Assembly (NCBI GenBank): GCA_036502625.1
Contig: DASXYG010000130.1
Span: 53,894 to 117,893 of the forward strand
Direction: 5' to 3'
From: DASXYG01 sp036502625
GTDB taxonomy: Bacteria > Actinomycetota > Actinomycetes > Streptosporangiales > Streptosporangiaceae
DNA: 64,000 nucleotides
The position numbers and the translations under genes were made by a program. Below, in pieces: positions 33,273 through 41,906 of the stretch. Position 1 is the stretch's first letter. Every line of letters starts with the position of its first letter. The notes under the pieces are model-generated. The model had not been told where the DNA came from, made no database searches, and was given only the letters and a program-made list of their open reading frames with translations.

Positions 33273-33545
33273 TTATTCGGCCGGTCCTATCTCGACTCGT
33301 ACTTCCTGGATGCGCACCATGATCTTGTCGCGCAGGCCGGGGGGCGCGGCGTCACAGCCGCAGCGCTCGCCCACGAGCTTCTTGATCGCCTCTTCGAGGC
33401 CGTACTCGTCCAGGCAGTCGCCGCATTCGTCGAGGTGCTGGCGGATCTTCTCGCAGCCCTCGCCGTCGAGCTCGCCGTCGAGATAGATGTAAAGCTGGTC
33501 GAGGACGTCGCTACACGGCGTCTCGTGGGGCTTCCCGCAGCTCAT
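33273..33545 (-). CDS. rsrA: Redox-sensing zinc anti-sigma factor RsrA
   Basis: A 90-residue ZAS-family anti-sigma factor. Cys3, Cys11, Cys31, His37, Cys41 and Cys44 sit at the same numbering as in Streptomyces coelicolor RsrA, with the HX3CX2C motif at QHLDECGDC. Cys62 and Cys64 lie further on. In the family, zinc-bound reduced RsrA holds SigR inactive. Disulfide stress oxidises the Cys11/Cys44 pair, releases zinc and frees the sigma factor. The ATG overlaps the sigR stop by 4 nt, ensuring balanced synthesis. Confidence 0.95.
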   Translation of the reverse strand: MSCGKPHETPCSDVLDQLYIYLDGELDGEGCEKIRQHLDECGDCLDEYGLEEAIKKLVGERCGCDAAPPGLRDKIMVRIQEVRVEIGPAE

Positions 33546-34282
33546 TTCGTTTCCTCCCCGGCCGGTGCCCCGGAGGCCGCGCGCACGATGCCCCGATCGT
33601 GCGCATAGCCCTCCAAACGGGCCCTCAACTGTCGCCGGCCCCGGTGCAACCGGGACATGACGGTGCCGATCGGGGTGCCCATGATCTCGGCGATCTCCTT
33701 GTAGGCGAACCCCTCCACATCCGCAAGATAGACCGCGATGCGGAACTCTTCCGGCAGTTCCTGCAAAGCGTCCTTGATATCGGAGTCGGGCAGCCGTTCC
33801 AGCGCCTCGGCCTCCGCGGACTTCAACCCGACGGACGTGTGCGACTCAGCGCGCGCGATCTGCCAGTCCTCGACCTCATCGGTGCCGGCCTGGCGCGGCT
33901 CGCGCTGCTTCTTCCGGTACGAGTTGATAAAGGTGTTCGTCAGGATGCGGTACAGCCACGCCTTGAGGTTCGTGCCCTCCTTGAACTGATGGAAGGACGC
34001 GAACGCCTTGGCGAACGTCTCCTGCACCAGGTCTTCGGCATCGGCCGGATTGCGCGTCATGCGCAGCGCGGCCGAGTAAAGCTGATCGAGATACGGCATC
34101 GCGTCGCGCTCGAAACGCTGCCCGCGCTGCTCGGCGGTCTCGGTGACCTCACCCACCCCCTCGGCGTGTCCGGCGCTCGGGGCGCCTTGAACACCAGAGA
34201 GTACCGGGGACAACCCGTTACCGGCGAACACGCGGCCCTCCGGACGTGTGTCCGGCCGGTCTGCCATGACCGCTGCCGACAT
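33542..34282 (-). CDS. sigR: ECF sigma factor SigR (disulfide-stress response)
   Basis: An ECF sigma factor. Region 2 includes NPADAEDLVQETFAKAFASF, and YRILTNTFINSYRKKQREP follows it. Region 4 is YKEIAEIMGTPIGTVMSRLH followed by RGRRQLR. From ATG 34282, behind GGGAGGAG, it is 246 residues, with a non-conserved N-terminal extension of about 42 residues. An internal GTG at 34156 (VGEVTETAEQR) would give a 204-residue form matching canonical SigR. Streptomyces makes both a short stable SigR and a long unstable SigR' from two promoters. A SigR-type promoter at 34322-34347 would drive the long form in a positive loop. It controls thioredoxin, mycothiol and related genes in relatives. Confidence 0.95.
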   Translation of the reverse strand: MSAAVMADRPDTRPEGRVFAGNGLSPVLSGVQGAPSAGHAEGVGEVTETAEQRGQRFERDAMPYLDQLYSAALRMTRNPADAEDLVQETFAKAFASFHQFKEGTNLKAWLYRILTNTFINSYRKKQREPRQAGTDEVEDWQIARAESHTSVGLKSAEAEALERLPDSDIKDALQELPEEFRIAVYLADVEGFAYKEIAEIMGTPIGTVMSRLHRGRRQLRARLEGYAHDRGIVRAASGAPAGEETK

Positions 34283-34321
34283 CCAGGACTCCTCCCAGCT
34301 CGCAAGGCTTACGAGCGCTGG

Positions 34322-34347
34322 AACACGGGACCGGTCGCGGTGATTCC
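34322..34347 (-). promoter_or_regulatory. SigR-type autoregulatory promoter
   Basis: On the minus strand GGGAAT (34348-34343), exactly 18 bases, then GTT (34324-34322) matches the SigR consensus GGGAAT-N18-GTT. The -10 element is 40 nt upstream of the ATG at 34282, a normal leader length. This mirrors the autoregulated sigR promoter of Streptomyces. Confidence 0.75.
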
Positions 34348-34422
34348 CGGGCACGAAGGGTGACGGCTGCTCGTTGGAGGGAGATGATGGGCCTCGGACC
34401 TCGATCGCGGTAAGGAGCGGCA

Positions 34423-35190
34423 GTGCTGCCAGCCACGTCGACACATCTCACGGCGGAGGGGCTCGATTCCCTTACCTCGTACTGGAGGTTCTATCGGAGG
34501 GTGGCGGCCGCCCAGCGCGCGCGATGGCTGCCGCGCAAGCCGTCCCGGGTCCTCGACCTCTCGGGTCCGGGCGCCGCGAGCGCCGCGCAGGCCGCCGCGG
34601 CCGGCCACCGGGTCCTGCTCGTACGAGAACCGGAGAACGGCGAACGCCCCACTACAGCCGTGCCGCGCCCCCAGGCGGGCGGCTCGGTGTCGACGATCCG
34701 CGCCGACGCGACGTCCCTGTCGTTCCTGTCCGACGCCAGCATCGACGCCGTGATCGCCGACGACCGCGCGCTGTCCCGCCACCTGCTCGCCGAGATGCTC
34801 GTCACGGAGCTGGCGCGGGTGCTGCGCCCCGGCGGCCGGGTGATCGCGAGCACCGACTCCCTGATGTTCGGCATGGCGATGCTCGCCGGGCAGGAGTCCT
34901 GGGCCCAGTTGTCCGACGTCCCGAGCGCCGAGGTCGTGCTCATCCCCTGGCCGGACGGCACGTTCACGCGCTGCTTCGGCGCCGACCAACTGCGCGAGCT
35001 GTTCTCCGACGCCGGGCTGGAAGTCGAGTGGATCCGGTCGCGGACGATGCTGTCGCCGTCGACCGTGGAAGGCGTGCTGGGCGACGACCCCGAGGCGCTG
35101 CGCCGGCTCGTCCGCGCGGAGCTGCAGGCCAGCCGCAACGACGATTCGGTCGGCATCCACCTGGTCGTGAGCGCGCGCCGCCCCGGCTAG
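34423..35190 (+). CDS. SAM-dependent methyltransferase-like protein
   Basis: A 255-residue protein with a class I methyltransferase fold. Motif I appears degenerate (RVLDLSGPGAASAAQAAAAG), with the later IDAVIADDRALSRHLL and ARVLRPGGRVIASTDSL in the right order. The canonical GxGxG is reduced to GPGAAS, so SAM binding may be weak or lost. It is divergent from sigR and starts at GTG 34423 behind AAGGAG. Orthologues accompany sigR in related genomes, but I know no assigned function. Its stop overlaps the convergent SRAP gene by 4 nt. Confidence 0.75.
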   Translation: MLPATSTHLTAEGLDSLTSYWRFYRRVAAAQRARWLPRKPSRVLDLSGPGAASAAQAAAAGHRVLLVREPENGERPTTAVPRPQAGGSVSTIRADATSLSFLSDASIDAVIADDRALSRHLLAEMLVTELARVLRPGGRVIASTDSLMFGMAMLAGQESWAQLSDVPSAEVVLIPWPDGTFTRCFGADQLRELFSDAGLEVEWIRSRTMLSPSTVEGVLGDDPEALRRLVRAELQASRNDDSVGIHLVVSARRPG

Positions 35191-36005
35191 AAGAGCGTGG
35201 CCGTGGGGTCGCCGGGGGCGTCGCCGCCCTCGGCGCTCTCACCGTCCGCGCCGTCCGCGCCCTCGGCGGGCAGCGGTTCGCGCAGCTCAGGTCCGTTGTT
35301 GCGGACGTTGTTGACCTCCGTCGACACCGGATAGGCGACGAGATGGGACGCGCCGTCGCCGGCGGCCATGGCCGGGGCGAGCAGGTCGCGCATTTCGTCC
35401 GGGTCGGTGCTCCGGTAGTCCAGCCAGGCGTCCCAGCGGTCCGCCGGGATGACCATCGGCATGCGGTCGTGGATGCGGCCGAGGTCGTCGGGCGCGTCGG
35501 TGGTGATGATCGTGCACGACCACAGCCAGGCCTCGTCGCCCTCGCGCGACGGGTCCTTCCACAGTTCGTACAGCCCGGCGAAGGCGAGCATGCCGTCGTC
35601 GCCGGGGTGGATGTAGAACGGCTGCTTGCGCGGCTTGCCGGACGCGGTCTTCGCGCCGTCCTCCTGGGCGTACCACTCGTAGTAGCCGTCGGCGGGCAGC
35701 AGGCAGCGGCGGCGGGCGAACGCGCGGCGGAAGGCCGGCTTCTCCGCGACGGTCTCGACGCGCGCGTTGATCAGGCGGCTGCCGATGCCGGGGTCCTTGG
35801 CCCAGGACGGCACCAGGCCCCAGCGCGCGACGTGCAGCTCACGGGTGACGGTGTCGTCGCGCGAGCGTTCCATGACGGTGTAGACGGGCTTCGTCGGGGC
35901 GACGTTGTAGTCCGGCGGAAGCTCCTCCGGTGTGGTGTCGCGCTCGATGAAGAAGGCGTCGAGGAGATCCTGGCGCCGACGGGCGTTCGCGTACCTGCCG
36001 CACAT
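35187..36005 (-). CDS. SRAP (YedK/HMCES) abasic-site DNA-protein crosslinking protein
   Basis: A 272-residue SOS-response-associated peptidase-family protein. It opens MCGRYANARR: the Met is removed and Cys2 forms a thiazolidine crosslink with abasic sites in single-stranded DNA. The other active-site residues are visible as Asn80 (LINARVET), Glu110 (DGYYEW) and His179 (GRIHDRMP). I chose ATG 36005 over GTG 36011 because Cys must be residue 2. It is divergent from aroA with 58 bp between starts. Confidence 0.93.
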   Translation of the reverse strand: MCGRYANARRRQDLLDAFFIERDTTPEELPPDYNVAPTKPVYTVMERSRDDTVTRELHVARWGLVPSWAKDPGIGSRLINARVETVAEKPAFRRAFARRRCLLPADGYYEWYAQEDGAKTASGKPRKQPFYIHPGDDGMLAFAGLYELWKDPSREGDEAWLWSCTIITTDAPDDLGRIHDRMPMVIPADRWDAWLDYRSTDPDEMRDLLAPAMAAGDGASHLVAYPVSTEVNNVRNNGPELREPLPAEGADGADGESAEGGDAPGDPTATLF

Positions 36006-36063
36006 ATCCACAGCCTACGATTCGCCGGGGCCGGTTCGGCGCCGGAGCCTCTAAGCTCGGAAC

Positions 36064-37356
36064 ATGCCGTCCGAACAGCCCGTAGCACCCTGGCCCGCGC
36101 CGGTCGCCGCCGCACCGGTCGACGCGACCGTCACCCTGCCCGGCTCGAAGTCCGCAACGAACCGGGCGCTCGTGCTGGCCGCGCTGGCCAACGGCCCCAG
36201 CCATCTGCGCGCCCCGCTCCGCAGCCGCGACACGGCGCTGATGGCCGCCGCCCTGTCCGCCCTCGGCACGCGCATCGCCGAGGGTGACGGAGACCTCCTG
36301 GTCATGCCCCGCGGCCTGACGGGCCCCGCCACGGTCGACGTGGGCAATGCGGGCACGGTGATGCGGTTCGTGCCCCCGGTGGCCGCCCTGGCCGCCGGGC
36401 CGGTCCGGTTCGACGGCGATCCGCGCGCCCGCGAGCGGCCCATCGGCCCGCTGCTGGCCGCGCTGCGCGCTCTCGGCGCCCAGGTCGACGACGACGGCCG
36501 CGGCGCCCTCCCCTTGACCGTCAACGGCGGCGGCGCGGTCGCCGGCGGCGCCGTCACGCTCGACTCGTCCGGGTCGTCGCAGCTCGTCTCGGGGCTGCTG
36601 CTGTCCGGCCCGCGGTTCGAGAAGGGCGTCGAGGTGCGCCATTCGGGCCCGCCCGTGCCGTCCCAGCCCCACCTCGCGATGACGGTGGCCGCGCTCCGCG
36701 AGTTCGGCGCCGAGGTCGACGACGACATGCCCGATGTCTGGCGGGTCTCCCCCGGCCCGCTGACCGGCCACGAGCTGACCATCGAGCCCGACCTCTCCAA
36801 CGCGGCGCCGTTCTGCGCGGCCGCGCTCGTCACCGGCGGCCGCGTCACCATCGCCGGCTGGCCGCGGCAGACCACCCAGCCGGGCTCGGAGCTCCCCGAG
36901 CTGCTGACGACCATGGGCGCCGCCTGCGAGCTGACCGGCGAGGGGCTGACGGTGCGCGGCGGCGCGTCCATCCGCGGCATCGAGGCCAATCTGCGCGACG
37001 TCCCCGAGCTGACGACCACGATCGCCGTGCTGGCGGCGCTGGCCGACTCCCCGTCCACGATCACCGGCGTGGCGCACACCCGTCTCCAGGAGACCGACCG
37101 GCTCGCCGCCCTGGCCCGCGAGCTCACCGCCCTGGGGGGCGACATCACCGAGCTGCCCGACGGCCTGGAGATCCGCCCCCGCCCCCTCACCGGCGGCGTC
37201 TTCGCGACGTACGACGACCATCGGCTGGCCACCGCCGCCGCCCTGCTCGGCCTGGCCGTGCCGGGCGTCGCGGTGGAGAACGTGGCCACCACCGGGAAGA
37301 CCATGCCCGGCTTCACCGACCTCTGGGACCACATGCTGGCGGGGAGGCCGACCTGA
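36064..37356 (+). CDS. aroA: 3-phosphoshikimate 1-carboxyvinyltransferase (EPSP synthase)
   Basis: A 430-residue EPSP synthase, the sixth step of the shikimate pathway, adding enolpyruvyl from PEP to shikimate-3-phosphate. The N-terminal binding motif is TLPGSKSATNRALVLAALA. VDVGNAGTVMRFVPPVAALA carries the GNAGT loop that sets glyphosate sensitivity in the family. LQETDRLAALARELTALGGD and the C-terminal YDDHRLATAAALLGL complete the signature. The stop codon overlaps the start of rsgA, so the two are translationally coupled. Confidence 0.97.
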   Translation: MPSEQPVAPWPAPVAAAPVDATVTLPGSKSATNRALVLAALANGPSHLRAPLRSRDTALMAAALSALGTRIAEGDGDLLVMPRGLTGPATVDVGNAGTVMRFVPPVAALAAGPVRFDGDPRARERPIGPLLAALRALGAQVDDDGRGALPLTVNGGGAVAGGAVTLDSSGSSQLVSGLLLSGPRFEKGVEVRHSGPPVPSQPHLAMTVAALREFGAEVDDDMPDVWRVSPGPLTGHELTIEPDLSNAAPFCAAALVTGGRVTIAGWPRQTTQPGSELPELLTTMGAACELTGEGLTVRGGASIRGIEANLRDVPELTTTIAVLAALADSPSTITGVAHTRLQETDRLAALARELTALGGDITELPDGLEIRPRPLTGGVFATYDDHRLATAAALLGLAVPGVAVENVATTGKTMPGFTDLWDHMLAGRPT

Positions 37357-38339
37357 CGAAACGCCGCCACGACTACGACGAGGACGACGTCCGTGTGCGG
37401 GCGACCGGCGGGTCGCGCCCGCGCACCCGCCAACGCCCCCGCCATGAGGACGCCGCCGACGGCTTCGTCACCGCGGTCGACCGCGGCCGCTACACCTGCC
37501 TGGTCGACGACCACCCCGTCACGGCGATGAAGGCGCGCGAGCTCGGCCGCAAGGGCGTCGTCGTCGGCGACCGAGTGCGCCTCGTCGGCGACGTCACCGG
37601 CCGGCCCGACACCCTCGCGCGGATCGTCCGCGTCGAGCCGCGCGCGTCCGTCCTGCGCCGCAGCGCCGACGACACCGACCAGGTGGAGCGCATCATCGTC
37701 GCCAACGCCGACCAAATGGTCGTCGTCACCGCGCTCGCCGACCCGCCGCCGCGTCCCCGGCTGATCGACCGCTGCCTCGTCGCGGCGTACGACTCGGGCC
37801 TCGACCCACTGCTGTGCCTCACGAAGGCCGACCTCGCCGCGCCCGACGACCTGCTCGCCGCGTACGAACCGCTCGACGTCCGCTATGTCGTGACCCGCAG
37901 GGGCGGCGACCTCACCGAGCTGGCCGAGCTCCTCGCCGGCCGTACGAGCGTCCTGGTCGGCCATTCGGGCGTCGGGAAGTCCACGCTGGTGAACGCGCTG
38001 CTCCCGGAGGCGCACCGCTCCGTGGGCGAGGTCAACCCGGTCACCGGCCGCGGCCGGCACACCTCCACGTCCGCGATCGCCCTCGCGCTGCCCGGCCCCC
38101 GCGCGGGCTGGATCATCGACACACCCGGCGTCCGCAGCTTCGGCCTCGGCCACGTGGCGCCGGAGAACGTCATCGGCGCCTTCCCCGACCTCGCCGAGGG
38201 CGCCGCGTCATGCCCGCCCGGCTGCACCCACCTCCAGCCCGACTGCGCGCTCGACCCCTGGGTCGCCGACGGCCACGCGGAGCCCGCCCGCCTCGACTCC
38301 CTGCGCCGCCTCCTCCGCAGCCGCGACGATCAGCCCTAG
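37353..38339 (+). CDS. rsgA: Ribosome small subunit-dependent GTPase RsgA, probable CTG start
   Basis: A circularly permuted GTPase that helps mature the 30S subunit. It has an N-terminal OB fold, then G4 LCLTKADL, G1 VGHSGVGKSTLVNALL, G3 WIIDTPGVRSFGL and a C-terminal zinc-binding CPPGCTHLQPDC. The conserved actinobacterial N-terminus (TKRRHDYDEDDVRVRATG) begins at a CTG (37353-37355) that overlaps the aroA stop and sits 5 nt after GGGGAGG. The first GTG, at 37395, would delete DYDEDDVR and has no ribosome site. I therefore favour CTG initiation, giving 328 residues. Confidence 0.92.
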   Translation: MTKRRHDYDEDDVRVRATGGSRPRTRQRPRHEDAADGFVTAVDRGRYTCLVDDHPVTAMKARELGRKGVVVGDRVRLVGDVTGRPDTLARIVRVEPRASVLRRSADDTDQVERIIVANADQMVVVTALADPPPRPRLIDRCLVAAYDSGLDPLLCLTKADLAAPDDLLAAYEPLDVRYVVTRRGGDLTELAELLAGRTSVLVGHSGVGKSTLVNALLPEAHRSVGEVNPVTGRGRHTSTSAIALALPGPRAGWIIDTPGVRSFGLGHVAPENVIGAFPDLAEGAASCPPGCTHLQPDCALDPWVADGHAEPARLDSLRRLLRSRDDQP

Positions 38340-38341
38340 CC

Positions 38342-39052
38342 TCAGTCCGCGCCGTACGGCCGGCGCACCCCCACCTCGTCGAGGCGCAGCAGCAGGTCGG
38401 CCGGGTCGGTGTAGACGCGGTAGGCGCCCGCGCGCTCCAGCTCCTCCCGGCCGTAACCGCCCGACTGCAGGCCGATGCCCAGCGCGCCGGCGCGCCGCGC
38501 GGCCAGCAGGTCCCACACGCTGTCGCCGACGACCATGCACGTAGCCGGGTCGACGCCGAGCAGCGAGGCCGCGGCGAGGAACAGGTCGGGGTCCGGCTTG
38601 GCGTGGCGCACCAGGTCGCGGGTGATCATCGGGGTGTCGTCGGGCAGGCCCAGCATGCCGAGCGCCGAGTGCGCGGTCTCGGCGCGGCCGCTGGTCGCGA
38701 TGGCCCACGGCACCTGGTTCTCCGTCAGCGTGTTGAGCAGGTCGCTCGCGCCGGGCAGCGGGCCCACGGAGTCGAGGTTGGCGAGGTACCGCTGGGCGTG
38801 CCTGCGGGCCAGCTCGTCGATCTGCTCCTGGGTGAGCGTGATGCCGGTCTCGCGGATCAGCGCGGACACGAACAGGCCGCCGCTCATGCCGATCCGGCGG
38901 TGGACCCGCCATACGGCGAGGTCGATGTCCATGCTCACCAGCGCCTCGCGCCAGGCGATCACGTGCTGGTACACGGAGTCGATCAGCGTGCCGTCCAGGT
39001 CGAACAGGAACGCGGGCGGATGGGACTCGGTGAACGTGAATGACGTTTCCAC
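38342..39052 (-). CDS. HAD-family phosphatase (beta-phosphoglucomutase-like)
   Basis: A 236-residue HAD subfamily IA hydrolase with all motifs: FLFDLDGTLIDS (nucleophile and acid Asp), WAIATSGRAETA (motif II), RHAKPDPDLFLAA (motif III) and MVVGDSVWDLLAARRAG (motif IV). A helical cap lies between about 30 and 90. The most likely roles are phosphoglycolate or sugar-phosphate phosphatase. The start is uncertain; I chose GTG 39052 (VETSFTFTES), since upstream sequence to 39115 has no family character. It converges with rsgA and is divergent from hisN. Confidence 0.85.
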   Translation of the reverse strand: METSFTFTESHPPAFLFDLDGTLIDSVYQHVIAWREALVSMDIDLAVWRVHRRIGMSGGLFVSALIRETGITLTQEQIDELARRHAQRYLANLDSVGPLPGASDLLNTLTENQVPWAIATSGRAETAHSALGMLGLPDDTPMITRDLVRHAKPDPDLFLAAASLLGVDPATCMVVGDSVWDLLAARRAGALGIGLQSGGYGREELERAGAYRVYTDPADLLLRLDEVGVRRPYGAD

Positions 39053-39192
39053 AACGATCAGTGTGACGCGAGTCGCCGCAGTTGGCACGGTGCCGCGCCC
39101 GATCCGCGTACGCACCGGATCCGGAAATCACCGACACATAACGCCACGCCGCCGCGACGCTGTGGTCCCGGTTCGCGATAGCGTCTGGCGTC

Positions 39193-39996
39193 ATGGCGGG
39201 TTTTGACGATGACCTGCGGCTCGCGCATGTTCTGGCAGATGCCGCCGATGACACCTCGATGCGGCGGTTCCGCGCCCTCGACCTCAAGGTCGAGACGAAA
39301 CCCGACCTCACTCCGGTCACCGACGCCGACCGGTCGGTGGAGGAGGCGATGCGCAGCACGCTGAAACGCGCCCGGCCGCGCGACGCCGTCCACGGCGAGG
39401 AGTTCGGGCGCACCGGCCACGGCCCGCGCTGCTGGGTCATCGACCCGATCGACGGCACGAAGAACTACGTACGCGGCGTGCCCGTATGGGCGACGCTCAT
39501 CGCGCTGATGGACGGCGACGAGGTGGTGGCCGGCGTGGTGTCCGCGCCGGCGATCGGCCGCCGCTGGTGGGCCGCGCGCGGCAGCGGCACGTGGACCGGC
39601 CGGAGCCTGTCCGCGGCGACGAGCTGCCAGGTGTCCGGGGTCGGCAGGATCCAGGACGCCTCCCTGTCGTACTCCGACCTGTCCGAATGGGAGGCCGCCG
39701 GGCGGCTGGACTCCTTCCTCGGCCTGGCCCGCTCGGTGTGGCGCACCCGCGCCTACGGCGACTTCTGGTCGCACGTCATGGTCGCCGACGGCAGCGTGGA
39801 CATCGCGGCCGAGCCCGAGCTCTCCCTGTGGGACATGGCGGCGCTGACCGTGATCGTCGAGGAGGCCGGCGGCCGGTTCAGCGACCTCGACGGCAAGCCG
39901 AGCTCCAACGGCTCCGGCCTGATCTGCACGAACGGCGCCCTGCACGCCGACGTCCTCGAGGTCCTCGCCGGCGGCAACCCGGACCTGCTCATCTAG
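39193..39996 (+). CDS. hisN: Histidinol-phosphatase HisN (inositol monophosphatase fold)
   Basis: A 267-residue Mg-dependent phosphatase. It has the three IMPase signatures: HGEEFGRTGHG, CWVIDPIDGTKNYVRGVPVW and the C-terminal EPELSLWDMAALTVIVEEAG. In actinomycetes this branch includes the last missing step of histidine synthesis, histidinol phosphate to histidinol. The position near sigR, aroA and rsgA matches the Streptomyces hisN locus, which supports that assignment over generic inositol phosphatase. The stop overlaps the convergent MFS gene by 4 nt. Confidence 0.85.
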   Translation: MAGFDDDLRLAHVLADAADDTSMRRFRALDLKVETKPDLTPVTDADRSVEEAMRSTLKRARPRDAVHGEEFGRTGHGPRCWVIDPIDGTKNYVRGVPVWATLIALMDGDEVVAGVVSAPAIGRRWWAARGSGTWTGRSLSAATSCQVSGVGRIQDASLSYSDLSEWEAAGRLDSFLGLARSVWRTRAYGDFWSHVMVADGSVDIAAEPELSLWDMAALTVIVEEAGGRFSDLDGKPSSNGSGLICTNGALHADVLEVLAGGNPDLLI

Positions 39997-41216
39997 GCGG
40001 CCGCCGTGGCCACGCGCAGCGTCCGTACGTCGCGGACCGCGTAGATCGCCAGCGTGGCCGCCGCGACGACCCCGCCCGCGACCAGGAGCGCGCCGGACAA
40101 CCCGAACGCCGCCATCGCCGGTCCCGCGAGCGCCTGCCCGACCGGCAGGAACACGAACGACCCCACGGCGTCGTAGGAGAAGAGCCGGCCGAGGCGGTCC
40201 GGCGGGATCTCGCGCTGCATCGTGAGGTCCCAGTTGACGCCGAACACCTCCATGCCGAGGCCGGCGAGCACCGCCGCGGCGATGAGCCAGCCGACCGGCG
40301 CGCCGTACGCCAGCAGCGCCAGCGACGGCAGGACCAGCAGCACACCGGTGTTCCCGGCCAGCAGCGGCCGCCGGGCCCGCAGCCAGAACATCACCAGTGC
40401 GCCGAGCGTCAGCCCCGCCGCGTTGGCCGCCACGATCAGCCCCCACGGCCCCGCGCCGCCGAGCCGCTGCTTCGCGACGATCGGCCCGAGCACCTGGAAC
40501 GCCGCGCCGGTGGCCGCGTTGACGAAGCAGAACTGCACGACGATCGACCACAGCCAGGTGCGCGACCAGAAGTCGTGCCAGCCCTCGACGAGGTCGCGCA
40601 CCATGGACGGCGGCGCGCCGCCCGCGCGTACGGGCGCCAGCCGCATGCCCGACCACAACGCCGCGGCCAGGAAGAACGTGGCCGCGTCGAACGCGATCGC
40701 CTGCCCCGGCCCGAACGCCGCCACCGCGAGCCCGCCGACCGCCGCCCCCAGCACCTGCGTGGAGTTGCGCCCGAGCCGGAACACCACATTGGCCCGCTGC
40801 AGCGCACTCACCGGAACGGTCTGCGGAAGCACACTCTGCGTAGCGGGAAACAGCATCGCCGCCGCGGTCCCGTTCATCGCTTCGAGCACCCCGAGCTGCC
40901 ACACCTGCGCCACCCCGCCGAGCAGCAGCCCCGCCGCAACAGCCTGCGTCACCCCCGCGCCCGCGGCGGCGACCACGAGGATCCCCCGCCGCGGCACCCG
41001 ATCCGCGATAACCCCGCCGAACAGCAGAAACACAACCTGCGGCACCGTACGCGCGGCGAGCACCAGCCCCAGCGCACCCCCCGAGCCACTAACCCGCAAC
41101 ACCGCAAACGCCAACGCAATAGGCGCCACGGCGTTCCCCACCATCGAGACCGTCCGCCCGCAGAGCAGTAACACGTACGGCCGCGCCAGCAACGGCGACC
41201 GCGATGACGGGAACAC
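39993..41216 (-). CDS. MFS transporter (MFS_3/EntS-like)
   Basis: A 407-residue, roughly 12-helix major facilitator of the group that includes enterobactin exporter EntS and macrolide exporters. It has VVFLLFGGVIADRVPRRGIL (motif A), EAMNGTAAAMLFPATQSVLP and the central SRTWLWSIVVQFCFVNAAT loop and helix 7. Substrate unknown; members export siderophores or drugs. ATG 41216 starts it, with a family 2 repeat about 60 bp upstream. Confidence 0.85.
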   Translation of the reverse strand: MFPSSRSPLLARPYVLLLCGRTVSMVGNAVAPIALAFAVLRVSGSGGALGLVLAARTVPQVVFLLFGGVIADRVPRRGILVVAAAGAGVTQAVAAGLLLGGVAQVWQLGVLEAMNGTAAAMLFPATQSVLPQTVPVSALQRANVVFRLGRNSTQVLGAAVGGLAVAAFGPGQAIAFDAATFFLAAALWSGMRLAPVRAGGAPPSMVRDLVEGWHDFWSRTWLWSIVVQFCFVNAATGAAFQVLGPIVAKQRLGGAGPWGLIVAANAAGLTLGALVMFWLRARRPLLAGNTGVLLVLPSLALLAYGAPVGWLIAAAVLAGLGMEVFGVNWDLTMQREIPPDRLGRLFSYDAVGSFVFLPVGQALAGPAMAAFGLSGALLVAGGVVAAATLAIYAVRDVRTLRVATAAA

Positions 41217-41276
41217 CCCCCACGCTTAGCAGCAACCCCACCGGCCAGCCAACGCATTTACCGCCGCCCGCGCCTC

Positions 41277-41299
41277 GAGCTCACCCTGAGCCCGGGACT
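41277..41299. repeat. Family 2 repeat, single copy
   Basis: GAGCTCACCCTGAGCCCGGG and the following ACT lie between the MFS gene and the GlcG-like gene. The copy is nearly identical to those at 28353 and 42440. Confidence 0.8.
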
Positions 41300-41364
41300 G
41301 TGGTCCCTACACCGGCACCCGCACGCGCCTATCCGTGGGCGGACCGCTCCGGACAGACCCGCCG

Positions 41365-41808
41365 TCAGCTCCGCCCTTCCGCGGCGCGGCTCTCCTGCCA
41401 CCGCTCGACCGCGGTCCGTACGGCCTCCTCGTCCTCCATGGCATGGCCGCCAGACGCCCCCGCGGCGCCGAGGATCACGTCGCCGTCCGTGATCAGGACG
41501 CCGCCCGCCCACGGTACGAAGTCGCCGCCGTACAGGTGCTGGATGCTGTCGACGATGCCGCCGGGCAGGTCGACGGCGCCGGAGGGCTTCAGGGCGTACA
41601 GCGCGGTGCGCGCCTTGGCTACGGCGATCCGGCTGGTCATGGGCATACCGCCGTCGGCGCGCCGCAGCACGACCACGGTCCCGGCCACGTCGACGACGGC
41701 CACGGCCAGCGGCGGGAACCCCCGCTCCGCCCCGACCGCCAACGCGGTCTCCACCACCCGGTCCGCCTCAGCCAGCTTCAACCCGGGAAGACGCGGAGCA
41801 TCAGTCAT
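41365..41808 (-). CDS. GlcG/HbpS-family (heme-binding/PduO-like) protein
   Basis: A 147-residue GlcG/HbpS family protein. It has LAEADRVVETALAVGAERGF and LAVAVVDVAGTVVVLRRADG. MPMTSRIAVAKARTALYAL and GGVLITDGDVILGAAGASGG follow. HbpS from Streptomyces binds heme and modulates a redox two-component system; GlcG is of unknown role in glycolate loci. No signal peptide is visible, unlike secreted HbpS. The start is ATG 41808 or ATG 41814. No ribosome site is seen, and TGCTAATTT just upstream could be an extended -10 of a leaderless transcript. Confidence 0.85.
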   Translation of the reverse strand: MTDAPRLPGLKLAEADRVVETALAVGAERGFPPLAVAVVDVAGTVVVLRRADGGMPMTSRIAVAKARTALYALKPSGAVDLPGGIVDSIQHLYGGDFVPWAGGVLITDGDVILGAAGASGGHAMEDEEAVRTAVERWQESRAAEGRS

Positions 41809-41906
41809 GATCATGAAATTAGCAGCGCCGCCAGCCACCGTACGTACTGGCCAGCGCGCTCCCGTACGGCCGCTGCACTGGCGGGCGTGCCCCCGTCCCG
41901 GCGAAC

